Assembly (NCBI RefSeq): GCF_900103365.1
Contig: NZ_LT629703.1
Coordinates: 6,744,501 to 6,808,500, forward strand
Reading direction: 5' to 3'
DNA length: 64,000 nucleotides
Source: Afipia sp. GAS231
Lineage (GTDB): Bacteria > Pseudomonadota > Alphaproteobacteria > Rhizobiales > Xanthobacteraceae
This document shows positions 1 through 8,521 of this stretch, one piece after another (the first letter of the stretch is position 1; each line of letters begins with the position of its first letter). The translations under genes and the position numbers were made by a program. Under the pieces are notes generated by a model. That model did no database searches, was not told the origin of the DNA, and saw only the letters and a program-made list of their open reading frames with translations.

Positions 1-236
1 CTCTTCGTTGGCTTTGTCTCTAGGATCAGTTCGCGCCCGGAAATGGGCCTCGGCGCACCCGGGAGTTGGGTTGAGCTGATTTGCGAGTTGAGAGCGCGTG
101 TTAGTTTGTCCGCAAGTGCGTCATGCTGTTGAGCACGCTCCTCCGCCGCAATGGTTTCAACGGTCGTTCGGAGCATCGTCCGGTCACCGGTCGTAGCTGC
201 CCGAACAAGCGAAATCAAAAGATCAGATCGAGCCAT
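1..236 (-). CDS. AAA-family ATPase, N-terminal part (IetA-like), cut by window edge
   Basis: An open frame of 78 codons starts at ATG 236 on the minus strand and runs off the left edge without a stop. An AGAGG ribosome site lies about 10 bases upstream. The visible protein begins MARSDLLISLVRAATTGD and continues with a helical, charged stretch (AEERAQQHDALADKL). This start is what I remember for a family of AAA ATPases encoded beside a subtilisin-like S8 protease, the IetA/IetS pair known from Agrobacterium plasmid incompatibility and as an anti-phage system. The Walker motifs and any protease partner lie outside the window. The frame and start are seen; the family call is from memory of the N-terminal region only. 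Confidence 0.5.
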   Translation of the reverse strand, partial: MARSDLLISLVRAATTGDRTMLRTTVETIAAEERAQQHDALADKLTRALNSQISSTQLPGAPRPISGRELILETKPTK

Positions 237-535
237 TACCGCGTCGCCTCTACCCCTGATCGTTTGCAGGGCCCACAGATCGATAACATGTCGATTGGCG
301 AAAGGACACTTGCGCGCTCGCAGACTTAGCGCCCATTCGAGCTCCCTGTGGACAGCAGCGCGAAGGGGCGGACTTGGAATGGCTCGCCTATGACCGCAAA
401 GGACCGGCACCGACAAATCATACGGCAAGTGACCGAGGTCCAGTTTTGGCGAGGGCCACTCGTTGACGCCTTAGGCCTTGATAAATCTCACATATTTTTC
501 GTGCGTCGCCGTTCCTCTCGCGGTTTGCTTTTACT
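237..535. other. Non-coding stretch upstream of the AAA ATPase
   Basis: No convincing gene on either strand. It is less GC-rich than the neighbouring core genes and probably contains the promoter of the minus-strand ATPase. I could not fix -35 and -10 boxes. Confidence 0.3.
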
Positions 536-817
536 TCAACGTATTCGCGAGCGTGAACGTTCGAAAGCATCATTGGGCAACCATTGGTCCTGCCCAATCA
601 CCGCTCCTCGCTCCGGACGCACCCACTTGTACGGCGTAATTTGCTGCGTCCCGGTCAGCTTGATGATGTGCATCGGCGGCGCGTAGCGGCCCTTGCGGCA
701 GTTGCACTCCACTTCCAGAAGGCCGAGTCCGCCGTTGAGCATTGCCGGATGGTGGGTGAGGGCTGCGCCGGGCCGCCATAGCCTCCCATCCGGATCGACC
801 AGGCAAAGCCTCCTCAT
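536..817 (-). CDS. Small hypothetical protein, 93 aa
   Basis: Unrecognised. It starts at ATG 817 inside the stop codon of the upstream mini-gene (ATGA overlap), and the sequence GAGG just after that ATG and the coupling suggest translational reinitiation. The product has a Pro/Gly-rich first half, a C-x-C pair near residue 39 (VECNCRKGRY) and a basic C-terminus. No signal peptide or membrane segment is visible. Phage-like or mobile DNA often has such paired small genes, but nothing here proves that. It could be a chance frame. Confidence 0.35.
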   Translation of the reverse strand: MRRLCLVDPDGRLWRPGAALTHHPAMLNGGLGLLEVECNCRKGRYAPPMHIIKLTGTQQITPYKWVRPERGAVIGQDQWLPNDAFERSRSRIR

Positions 818-924
818 GGTCGGCTTTGCGGATCCTGTTTGGCTTCCGCGCGCGCGGCCTCGGCGCGGATGCGCGCGCCCATGATCTGGCCGCCCCAGAT
901 GACCTCGCGCGATCTCGTGCTCAT
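814..924 (-). CDS. Mini-gene, 36 aa, overlapping the next by ATGA
   Basis: ATG 924 to TGA 814 encodes a 36-residue basic, helical peptide (MSTRSREVIWGGQIMGARIR, then an Ala/Arg/Glu-rich stretch). Its stop overlaps the start of the 93-aa gene, the arrangement of translationally coupled pairs. No homologue recognised. The overlap is the main argument that both frames are real. Confidence 0.3.
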   Translation of the reverse strand: MSTRSREVIWGGQIMGARIRAEAARAEAKQDPQSRP

Positions 925-1140
925 GAGGGCATTACAGCGGTGCTACGCCACTAGGATTGGCGGGCGGGAACGCGCTGGCCACACCACGGCTCGGTCAATG
1001 CGCCGTCCGATACCGGCATTGCGATTCGGTCCGCGGCGATTTTCGCGGGCGGACGAGGGGGGCTTCCAACAGACTACCTCTCCCCGCCGCCCTCTGCTAA
1101 CGCTATCCGCCAGCACAGGGATAACGGAGTTAGGTGACCC
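925..1140. other. Non-coding junction between accessory DNA and hbd
   Basis: No gene supported. Towards the right end lies the ribosome site of hbd (GGAG about 12 bases before ATG 1141). In related genomes I expect electron-transfer flavoprotein genes before hbd; no trace of them is visible, so this may be one edge of an inserted block. Confidence 0.3.
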
Positions 1141-1992
1141 ATGATTGAGCAGATCGGTATCGTCGGCGCGGGCACGATGGGCAACGGGATCGCGCAAGTC
1201 TGCGCGGCGGCGGGGTTGTCGGTGACCATGACCGATATTTCCGATGCCGCGCTGACGCGGGGCATGTCGGTCGTGACCGGCAGCCTGGAGCGGCTGGTCA
1301 ACAAGCAGAAGATGACCGACGCCGACCGGCAGGCGGCGCTGGCGCGCATCGCCACCACGACCGACAGCGCCAAACTCGCCAATTGCGATCTGGTGATCGA
1401 GGCCGCGACCGAGAACGAGGATCTGAAGATCAAGATTCTGAAGGATCTCTGCACCAAGCTGCGGCCCTCCGCGCTGCTCGCGACCAACACCTCTTCGATC
1501 TCGATCACCAAACTCGCCGCCGCCACCGACCGGCCGGATCGCTTCATCGGCATGCACTTCTTCAATCCGGTGCCGCTGATGGCGCTGCTGGAATTGATCC
1601 GGGGTTTTCAGACCTCCGACGACACTCACGCCAAGGCCGCCGAATTTGCCAAGCGCATCGGCAAAGTCGCGGTGACCGCAAAGAACAGCCCGGGCTTTGC
1701 GGTCAACCGCATCCTGTGCCCGATGATCAACGAGGCGATCTTCGCGCTGGCCGAAGGCATCGCCACCGCCGAGGATCTCGACGCCGGCATGAAGCTCGGC
1801 TGCAACCACCCGATCGGGCCGCTGGCGTTGGCCGACATGATCGGGCTCGACACCATGCTGTCGGTGATGGAAGTGTTTTACGAGGGCTTCAACGATCCGA
1901 AATACCGGCCCGCGCCGCTGCTGAAGGAAATGGTCGCCGCCGGCCATCTCGGCCGCAAGACCGGGCAGGGGTTTTACAGTTACGGGAAGTAA
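1141..1992 (+). CDS. hbd: 3-hydroxybutyryl-CoA dehydrogenase
   Basis: NAD(P)-dependent oxidation/reduction of 3-hydroxybutyryl-CoA and acetoacetyl-CoA, used in fatty acid and PHB-related metabolism in the cytoplasm. The 283-aa length fits the single-function family. The Rossmann motif GAGTMG sits at residues 9-14. The conserved NTSS (about 116) and HFFNP (about 139, containing the catalytic His) follow, then NSPGFAVNR and the C-terminal dimerisation domain ending GQGFYSYGK. The start is supported by a GGAG upstream. It stands alone here, between accessory DNA on the left and a hairpin repeat on the right. Confidence 0.95.
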   Translation: MIEQIGIVGAGTMGNGIAQVCAAAGLSVTMTDISDAALTRGMSVVTGSLERLVNKQKMTDADRQAALARIATTTDSAKLANCDLVIEAATENEDLKIKILKDLCTKLRPSALLATNTSSISITKLAAATDRPDRFIGMHFFNPVPLMALLELIRGFQTSDDTHAKAAEFAKRIGKVAVTAKNSPGFAVNRILCPMINEAIFALAEGIATAEDLDAGMKLGCNHPIGPLALADMIGLDTMLSVMEVFYEGFNDPKYRPAPLLKEMVAAGHLGRKTGQGFYSYGK

Positions 1993-1996
1993 CTTC

Positions 1997-2079
1997 GTAG
2001 GATGGGTGGAGCGAAGCGATACCCATCACTGACATGCGCGCCGGTATCGATGGGTATCGCTGCGCTCCACCCATCCTAC
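1997..2079. repeat. Palindromic intergenic repeat, 31-bp arms
   Basis: Two 31-base arms (1997-2027 and 2049-2079), inverted copies with one mismatch, flank a 21-base loop. The arm contains GGATGGGTGGAGCGAAGCG. This type of long hairpin is common between genes in Bradyrhizobium genomes. Placed just after hbd, it could also act in transcript termination or stability. Confidence 0.85.
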
Positions 2080-2101
2080 AAATCAAAAACAAGGAAACGT
2101 C

Positions 2102-3025
2102 ATGCGTATTGCGGTTGTCGGCGCCGGCGGCGTCGGAGGCGGATTTGGTGCGGCGCTGGCGAAAGCGGGCGCTGATGTCACCTTCATCGCGCGCGGCGCG
2201 CATCTAGCGGCCATGAAGAGCCAGGGCCTGAAGGTCGTCGGCGGCCGCGGCGAAACCCATGTGGTGCCGACGCAGGCGACCGACGATCCCAACAGCATCG
2301 GCATGGTCGATGTGGTGCTGTTCTGCGTCAAGCTGTGGGACGTCGAGAGCGCGGGCGAGGCGATCAAGCCGCTGGTCGGGCCGAACACCGCCGTCATCCC
2401 GTTGCAGAATGGCATCGATGCGCCCGAGCGTCTGTTGCCGATCCTCGGGTCCAAGGCTGTCATGGGCGGCGTCGCGCAGATCAGCGCCTCGATCACTGCG
2501 CCCGGCGTCATCACCCAGGTCGGCACCTTCATGCGCATGATCTTCGGTGAGCTCGACGGCAAGATCACCAAGCGCGGCGAGGATTTTCTCGCGCTGTGCC
2601 AGAAGGCCGGCTTCGACGCGACGCTCAGCGATCAGATCGTCACCGAACTCTGGATGAAGTTCGTGCTGCTCGCCAGCAATTCCGGCATGACCGCGGCGAC
2701 GCGCCAGCCGCTCGGCAAGCTGCGCGACGATCCCGATGTGCGCCCGATCATGCTGGCGTCGTTCCAGGAAACCATCGATGTCGCCCGCGCCAAGGGCATC
2801 AAGTTGCCATCGGATGCGCTCGACAAGGTGCTCGGCTTTGTCGGCCACGCGCCGCCGGCGATGAAGGCGTCGATGGCGCTCGATCTCGACCGCGGCAATC
2901 GTCTCGAACTGCCCTGGCTCAGCGGCAAGGTCGTAGCCTTAGGGCGCGAACTCGGCGTCCCGACGCCGACGCACGGCATGCTGTACGCGATGCTGAAGCC
3001 TTACATCATGGGCACGCCGGCGTAA
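2102..3025 (+). CDS. panE: 2-dehydropantoate 2-reductase (ketopantoate reductase family)
   Basis: NADPH-dependent reduction of ketopantoate to pantoate in coenzyme A synthesis, or of a related 2-keto acid, since the family has many paralogues. The 307-aa protein opens with the dinucleotide motif GAGGVGGG at residues 7-14. It carries the PLQNGID stretch (about 100-106) and the WMKFVLLASNSGMTA segment, whose Lys near 185 is the usual catalytic residue. Length is normal. An AAGGAAACG ribosome site lies just before the ATG. No pan genes are adjacent, so the exact substrate is uncertain. Confidence 0.85.
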   Translation: MRIAVVGAGGVGGGFGAALAKAGADVTFIARGAHLAAMKSQGLKVVGGRGETHVVPTQATDDPNSIGMVDVVLFCVKLWDVESAGEAIKPLVGPNTAVIPLQNGIDAPERLLPILGSKAVMGGVAQISASITAPGVITQVGTFMRMIFGELDGKITKRGEDFLALCQKAGFDATLSDQIVTELWMKFVLLASNSGMTAATRQPLGKLRDDPDVRPIMLASFQETIDVARAKGIKLPSDALDKVLGFVGHAPPAMKASMALDLDRGNRLELPWLSGKVVALGRELGVPTPTHGMLYAMLKPYIMGTPA

Positions 3026-3032
3026 GCGTTTT

Positions 3033-3140
3033 GCTGTCATCACCCGCGAAGGCGGGTGATCCAGTATTCCAGAGACGCCAATGATTGAATCGAAAGGCCG
3101 CGGCGTACTGGATCGCCCGGTCAAGCCGGGCGATGACAGC
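3033..3140. repeat. Intergenic hairpin repeat
   Basis: Begins GCTGTCATCACCCGCGAAGG and ends with the complementary GGGCGATGACAGC, with inner complementary blocks (GATCCAGTA / TACTGGATC). It is another member of the long-hairpin repeat class, positioned after panE. Confidence 0.75.
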
Positions 3141-3214
3141 GTGGTTGCGTCGTCACGGCGCGCGCGGATACCGAGTCGGGTCGCCGCGCAACGGCGAATT
3201 GAAGCCGCGCGGTG

Positions 3215-3719
3215 CGACAAAATAGCCCGACGGGCAAATCACCAAAAATCTGTCCAGCCCCTCGGATAAAAATATTTCCGTTGCAACGTCGGGCAAATCG
3301 GAAGTTTAACTGCGCCCGTCTCCCGCGATGAGAGGGGCGCTCGCGATCGTCACGAACGTGCGGTGAGATGCGGTGGACGCGATGGTGCGAAAGACGAGCG
3401 CACGGTTGCGTACGGTGAAATCGTTTGGGTCCGACGCCCCGGTGCTGGCGTCAAGTCGGTGGAAGCGAAAGCTGAAGCGGATGATGGTGGCAAGAAAGCC
3501 GGTCACCAGGACGACTACGTATAAGCCGTAAAGCCATTGCGTGGGGGAGGCCGGTGTGCTCACCGCTGAACCTGTATGCTCGTGGGCAGCATATCCTTTT
3601 GCAACACGCCTGCGAGACCGCGGGTGCAGCGCGCACCCGGTCTTCCCCACGCCCTCTATCTTTCGAGGGTGGTTGATTGCAAAACTTCGGGCGCATCGCG
3701 CCGCGAGAAGGCTAGCGCA
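3215..3719 (+). repeat. About 500-bp interspersed repeat seen in Bradyrhizobiaceae
   Basis: This stretch reads ACAAAATAGCCCGACGGGCA at the left and ends near GCGCATCGCGCCGCGAGAAGG. I recognise near-identical blocks from many intergenic sites in Bradyrhizobium and Rhodopseudomonas genomes, where they are often mis-called as short hypothetical proteins. Inside it, 3616-3642 forms a strong hairpin (GACCGCGGGTGC...GCACCCGGTC). Frames crossing it on both strands look like artefacts: none has a ribosome site or recognisable domain. Its function and mobility are unknown to me. Confidence 0.6.
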
Positions 3720-3746
3720 TGTTTGAAATGCGAACGACGGCATCTC

Positions 3747-3836
3747 CACGTCATTGCGAGGAGCGAAGCGACGAAGCAATCCATCTATCCGTTATGCCGC
3801 GCGATGGATTGCTTCGCTTCGCTCGCAATGACGTGG
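3747..3836. repeat. Intergenic hairpin repeat (CATTGCGAGGAGC type)
   Basis: Inverted arms CCACGTCATTGCGAGGAGCG... and ...CGCTCGCAATGACGTGG enclose a short loop, with GAAGCAATCCATC / GATGGATTGCTTC as inner stem. The same element recurs at 32236-32320. Confidence 0.85.
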
Positions 3837-3891
3837 ATGGGCCGCAGCGCGGCACAGGCGCCAGCAAGGCCGGGGCGACACGCGGAGAGAC

Positions 3892-4794
3892 CTATTCCCC
3901 CGCCTGGATCCACTCCGCCGCCCCACGCCACAGCGTGTCGCGGTGCTCGGCGCGGAAGAAGCCCATGTGGCCGATCGAGGTGACGCCGGTGTCGGCGGGG
4001 GTCACGGTGATGATCTCGGGCTTGATCGAGGTGAAGCCTGCGCACAACAGTTCGACCGCCGGCCGCGTCGCCCAGGGATCGTCGGACAGGCACAGCGCGC
4101 GCAACGCGCCCTTGTACTTCGGAAAATTCTGCAACGCCTCGAGCTTGGAATCGAAGAGATAGCGCGGGCTCATCACCCAGGAGACCCATTGCAGGAACGC
4201 ATCCTTCGGCAGGTCCATGCCGAGCCCGGCCTTGCCCGGCATGTAACCGAGCGCGCGGGTGAGGGGGAGGCCGACGAAATTCAGCAGCGCGTAGACGCGA
4301 TAGCGTTCCGGCACGGCCATCAGCTTCCAGTAGCCGGCCTGTGCCGCGATCAGGAGCGCGCGCGAAATCTCGCTGTTGTTCGGCAACAGCCCGAGCGCCT
4401 GGCCGCCGAAGGAGTGCCCGACATAGGCGAACGGCATGCCGTGATAGCGTTGGCGCATCCAGGCGACGGCGGCGGTGATATCCTGCGCCGCCCAGTCCGA
4501 CATCGAGGCCTTGAAGCCGACCAGCGACTTCGGCTGGTTGTAGCCGGTCAGCGCCTGCTGCCGGGAGTCGCCCGTGCCGCGATAGTCGTAGGTCAGCACC
4601 GCGCAGCCGCGCTTGGCGAGATAGCCGGCAAAGCCGCGATAGAGCTTGCGATGGACCGCCGTGGCCGAATTGATCAGGACGGCGTTGCGCTTGGCGCCGC
4701 GCGGCAGAAACAGCGTCGCCGCCAGCGGATAGCCATCGGCTGCCGGCAGCGTGATATCGTCGACAAAGACGTCGTCCTGAGCCGGCGCGGCCAC
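3892..4794 (-). CDS. Alpha/beta hydrolase
   Basis: A 300-aa serine hydrolase-fold protein of the predicted-hydrolase type COG4757. It has the N-terminal beta strands with YDYRGTGDS, the nucleophile elbow GHSFGG (Ser near 128) and a C-terminal [14 protein letters not shown] region supplying the His. No signal peptide. Substrate unknown; members act on lipids or esters. It is transcribed alone, diverging from the DAHP synthase gene. Confidence 0.8.
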   Translation of the reverse strand: MAAPAQDDVFVDDITLPAADGYPLAATLFLPRGAKRNAVLINSATAVHRKLYRGFAGYLAKRGCAVLTYDYRGTGDSRQQALTGYNQPKSLVGFKASMSDWAAQDITAAVAWMRQRYHGMPFAYVGHSFGGQALGLLPNNSEISRALLIAAQAGYWKLMAVPERYRVYALLNFVGLPLTRALGYMPGKAGLGMDLPKDAFLQWVSWVMSPRYLFDSKLEALQNFPKYKGALRALCLSDDPWATRPAVELLCAGFTSIKPEIITVTPADTGVTSIGHMGFFRAEHRDTLWRGAAEWIQAGE

Positions 4795-4970
4795 CGCGTC
4801 CCCTCCTTGAGGCTTCTTGCGAGCGCCACAGCAAATGCGAATTCGGCTTTCCCCGCAAGGGCTTGACGAAACAGCCGGAAATCTGGCTGGCGGTGGGAGG
4901 AACGCCTGTGTATAACGCGGCCGTTCGCGACTTTCCGGTAAGTAGCGGTTTTTGCTCAGGAGTTAACCCC

Positions 4971-6359
4971 ATGTCCGAGCGGTGGACACCCGACAGTTGG
5001 CGCACCAAGCCGGTGCTGCAAGTGCCCGATTATCCCGATGCCAAGGCATTGGCGGATGTCGAGGCCCAGTTGGCCACGTTTCCGCCGCTGGTGTTCGCTG
5101 GCGAGGCCCGGAATCTGAAGAAGTCGCTGGGGCGCGTCGCAGCCGGCGAGGCCTTCCTGCTGCAGGGCGGCGATTGCGCCGAGAGCTTTGCCGAGCACGG
5201 CGCCAACAACATCCGCGATTTTTTCCGCGTGCTGCTGCAGATGGCGGTGGTCCTGACCTATGCCGGCGCGCTGCCGGTGGTGAAGGTCGGCCGCATCGCC
5301 GGCCAGTTCGCCAAGCCGCGCTCGTCGAACACCGAAAAGATCGACGGCGTCGAGCTGCCGAGCTATCGCGGCGACATCATCAACGACATCGCCTTCACCA
5401 AGGAAGCGCGCGTTCCGGATCCGCAGCGGCAGTTGAACGCTTACCGGCAGTCGGCGGCGACGCTGAACCTGCTGCGCGCGTTCGCGACCGGCGGCTTTGC
5501 CAATCTCGGCAGCGTGCACCAGTGGATGCTCGGCTTCCTGAAGGATTCGCCGCAGTCCCGCCGTTACAAGGAACTGGCCGATCGCATCTCGGACGCGCTG
5601 AATTTCATGCGCGCCTGCGGCCTCGATCTCGAAAGCCATCCCGAACTGCGCGCCACCGAATTCTACACCAGCCACGAAGCGCTGCTGCTCGGCTACGAGC
5701 AGGCCTTCACCCGGGTCGACTCGACAACGGGCGACTGGTACGCGACCTCGGGCCACATGATCTGGATCGGCGACCGCACCCGCCAGCTCGACCACGGCCA
5801 TGTCGAATATTTCCGCGGCATCAAGAACCCGATCGGCCTGAAATGCGGCCCGTCGCTGAAGCCGGACGAGTTGCTGAAGCTGATCGACATCCTCAACCCC
5901 GACAACGAACCGGGACGGCTGACGCTGATCAACCGCTTCGGCTCCGACAAGGTCGGCGATCACCTGGCGCCGCTGATCCGCGCCGTGCAGCGGGAAGGGC
6001 GCGTCGTGGTCTGGTCATGCGATCCGATGCACGGCAACACCATCACCTCGACATCCGGCTACAAGACCCGCCCGTTCGACCGGGTGCTGTCGGAAGTAAA
6101 GTCGTTCTTCTCGATCCATGCCGCCGAAGGCACCCATGCCGGCGGCGTGCATCTGGAGATGACCGGTCAGGACGTCACCGAATGCATCGGCGGCGCGCGC
6201 GCCATCACCGACGAGGATCTCAACGACCGCTATCACACGGTCTGCGATCCCCGTCTCAACGCCGAACAATCCATCGACATGGCTTTCCTGATCGCCGAAC
6301 TGCTGAAGCAGGAACGCGCCGGTAAGGAAAAGCCGATGCCGGCCGCAGCGGGACTCTGA
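4971..6359 (+). CDS. aroG: Class II 3-deoxy-7-phosphoheptulonate (DAHP) synthase
   Basis: First step of the shikimate pathway: condenses phosphoenolpyruvate and erythrose 4-phosphate. The 462-aa plant/Mycobacterium-type (class II) enzyme shows GGDCAESF (about 65-72), the [12 protein letters not shown] block that binds PEP, the KCGPSL stretch and WSCDPMHGN (about 346), with metal ligands in the C-terminal part. The start ATG 4971 is chosen because CAGGAG lies 8 bases upstream and the protein then begins [10 protein letters not shown], as in the family. A longer in-frame extension to 4863 is not supported. dgkA follows after one base. Confidence 0.93.
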   Translation: MSERWTPDSWRTKPVLQVPDYPDAKALADVEAQLATFPPLVFAGEARNLKKSLGRVAAGEAFLLQGGDCAESFAEHGANNIRDFFRVLLQMAVVLTYAGALPVVKVGRIAGQFAKPRSSNTEKIDGVELPSYRGDIINDIAFTKEARVPDPQRQLNAYRQSAATLNLLRAFATGGFANLGSVHQWMLGFLKDSPQSRRYKELADRISDALNFMRACGLDLESHPELRATEFYTSHEALLLGYEQAFTRVDSTTGDWYATSGHMIWIGDRTRQLDHGHVEYFRGIKNPIGLKCGPSLKPDELLKLIDILNPDNEPGRLTLINRFGSDKVGDHLAPLIRAVQREGRVVVWSCDPMHGNTITSTSGYKTRPFDRVLSEVKSFFSIHAAEGTHAGGVHLEMTGQDVTECIGGARAITDEDLNDRYHTVCDPRLNAEQSIDMAFLIAELLKQERAGKEKPMPAAAGL

Positions 6360-6360
6360 T

Positions 6361-6714
6361 TTGCTGCGAATCTGGCGGGCCACGGTCAACACGCGTAACG
6401 GATTAGTCTTTGCAATCCGGTCGGAGCAGGCTGTCCGCGAGGAAATTTTCGCGCTGGCCTTGTCGCTGCCGCTGGCCTGGCTGGTCGGCGCCAGCGCGAT
6501 GCGCCGGTTCGAACTGGTCGCGGCGGTGGCGTTCGTGCTGGTGGTCGAACTGCTCAACACCGCGATCGAAAAACTGTCCGACCGCCTGACCACCGACCAC
6601 GACCCGCAGATCGGCCGGGTCAAGGACATGGGATCGGCCGCCGTCGGCGTCGCGCTGCTGATAGCCGGCGGGTTCTGGCTGTTCGCCCTCGCCGAACGCA
6701 TGGGCGCGATCTAA
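6361..6714 (+). CDS. dgkA: Diacylglycerol kinase
   Basis: Integral membrane kinase that phosphorylates diacylglycerol to phosphatidic acid in lipid recycling. The 117-aa length and three hydrophobic helices fit the family. The hallmark VVELLNTAIEKLSDR contains the catalytic Glu and metal-binding residues. The start is TTG 6361, one base after the stop of the DAHP synthase gene, so the two are probably co-transcribed. No later start keeps the N-terminal amphipathic helix. Confidence 0.92.
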   Translation: MLRIWRATVNTRNGLVFAIRSEQAVREEIFALALSLPLAWLVGASAMRRFELVAAVAFVLVVELLNTAIEKLSDRLTTDHDPQIGRVKDMGSAAVGVALLIAGGFWLFALAERMGAI

Positions 6715-6759
6715 AGCGAGCATTTGCAGTTTGCTCTTGTGCAAGGCACCATCGGGCCC

Positions 6760-8511
6760 ATGACCGAAACGACATTCACGATCACGCTGGCGCAGTTGAA
6801 CCCGACGGTCGGCGACGTCGCCGGCAACGCCGCCAAGGCGCGCGCCGCGCGCGACCAGGCCAAGGCCGACGGCGCCGACCTTTTGGTGCTGCCGGAATTG
6901 TTCATCACCGGCTACCCGCCGGAAGATCTGGTGCTGAAGCCCGCCTTCCAGGCCGCCTGCCGTGTGGCGATCGAGGAACTGGCGCGCGAGACCGCAGGCG
7001 GTGGTCCGGCGGTGCTGATCGGCACGCCCTGGGTCGAGGACGGCAAGCTCTATAATGCCTGCGCGCTGCTCGATCAGGGCCGTATCGCCGCCCTTCGCTT
7101 CAAGGCCAACCTGCCGAACTACGGCGTGTTCGACGAAAAGCGCCTGTTCGCGCGCGGTCCCGCCGCGGGTCCGGTCACCGTCGGCGGCGTCCGCGTCGGC
7201 GTGCCCATCTGCGAGGACATCTGGCTCGAAGAGTCGGAGGAATACGAAAACGTCGTCGAATGTCTCGCCGAGACCGGCGCGGAAATCCTTGTCGTGCCGA
7301 ACGGCTCGCCCTATGCGCGCGACAAGAACGATCTGCGGCTGTCGGTCGCGGTCGCCCGCGTCACCGAAAGCGGATTGCCGCTGGTTTACCTCAACCAGAT
7401 CGGCGGCCAGGACGAACTGGTGTTCGACGGCGCGTCGTTCGCGCTGAATGCCGATCTGTCGATTGCCGCCCAATTGCCGGCGTTCGAGGAAAACATCACC
7501 ACGCTGCGCTGGACCAAGGGCGCGGACGGCTGGCGCTGCAAAGGCCCGGTCGTGCCGCAGCTCGACGGCGACAAGGGCGATTACGCGGCCTGCGTGCTCG
7601 GCCTGCGCGATTATGTCCGCAAGAACGGATTTCCCGGCGTATTGCTCGGCGTCTCCGGCGGCATCGATTCAGCATTGTGCGCGGCGATCGCGGTCGATGC
7701 GCTCGGTGCGGAAAAAGTCCGCGGCGTAATGCTGCCGTTCCGCTTCACCGCGCAGGTGTCGCTCGACGATGCGGCGAAACTCGCCAAGGCGCTCGGCTTT
7801 CCCTACGAGGTGCTGCCGATTGCCGACGCCGTCAACGGCTTCGAGAAGATTCTGTCGGTGCCGTTCGCAGGCCTGCCACGCGACATCACCGAGGAAAATC
7901 TGCAGGCGCGTACCCGCGGCACGCTGCTGATGGCGATTTCGAACAAGACCGGCGCGATGGTGGTCACGACCGGCAACAAGTCGGAAATGTCGGTCGGCTA
8001 CGCCACCATCTATGGCGACATGAACGGCGGCTTCAATCCGATCAAGGATATCTACAAGACCGAAGTGTTCCGGCTCTCGAGCCTGCGCAACGAATGGAAG
8101 CCGGACGGCGCGCTCGGTCCGTCGGGCGAGGTCATCCCGGTCAACATCATCGTCCGGCCGCCGACGGCGGAGCTGCGCGAGAACCAGACCGACCAGGATT
8201 CGCTGCCGCCCTACGACATGCTCGACGGCATCCTCGAACGTCTGGTCGAGCGCGAGGAGCCGCTGGCCGCGATCATCGCCGCCGGTTTCCCGGCCGACGT
8301 CGTGACGCGGATCGACCGGCTGCTCAATGTCGCCGAATACAAGCGCCGCCAGGCAGCACCGGGCGTCAAGGTGACGGAGAAAAATTTCGGCAGGGATCGC
8401 CGCTATCCCATCACCAACCGCTTTCGCGATAACGGCAAGCCGTTGCCCGAGCCCGACGACAAGCTTGTCGCCCGCGCCGGCCGCGCGTCGGCGGAGGCGT
8501 TCGAAGACTAG
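6760..8511 (+). CDS. nadE: Glutamine-dependent NAD+ synthase
   Basis: Last step of NAD synthesis, amidation of deamido-NAD using glutamine. The 583-aa protein has an N-terminal nitrilase-type glutaminase (Glu in LPELFITGYPPEDL, Lys in FKANLPNYGVFDEKR, Cys in VPICEDIW) and a C-terminal ATP-pyrophosphatase domain with the P-loop GVSGGIDSALC. ATG 6760 is preferred over TTG 6724 because the family begins at the TFTITLAQLNPTVGD strand. It may be in one transcript with dgkA, 45 bases upstream. Confidence 0.95.
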   Translation: MTETTFTITLAQLNPTVGDVAGNAAKARAARDQAKADGADLLVLPELFITGYPPEDLVLKPAFQAACRVAIEELARETAGGGPAVLIGTPWVEDGKLYNACALLDQGRIAALRFKANLPNYGVFDEKRLFARGPAAGPVTVGGVRVGVPICEDIWLEESEEYENVVECLAETGAEILVVPNGSPYARDKNDLRLSVAVARVTESGLPLVYLNQIGGQDELVFDGASFALNADLSIAAQLPAFEENITTLRWTKGADGWRCKGPVVPQLDGDKGDYAACVLGLRDYVRKNGFPGVLLGVSGGIDSALCAAIAVDALGAEKVRGVMLPFRFTAQVSLDDAAKLAKALGFPYEVLPIADAVNGFEKILSVPFAGLPRDITEENLQARTRGTLLMAISNKTGAMVVTTGNKSEMSVGYATIYGDMNGGFNPIKDIYKTEVFRLSSLRNEWKPDGALGPSGEVIPVNIIVRPPTAELRENQTDQDSLPPYDMLDGILERLVEREEPLAAIIAAGFPADVVTRIDRLLNVAEYKRRQAAPGVKVTEKNFGRDRRYPITNRFRDNGKPLPEPDDKLVARAGRASAEAFED

Positions 8512-8521
8512 GCTACGAACG

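Noticed and set aside
3306..3779. 157-codon minus-strand frame
   Set aside because: It starts inside one hairpin repeat and runs through the large interspersed repeat; typical artefact, no ribosome site.
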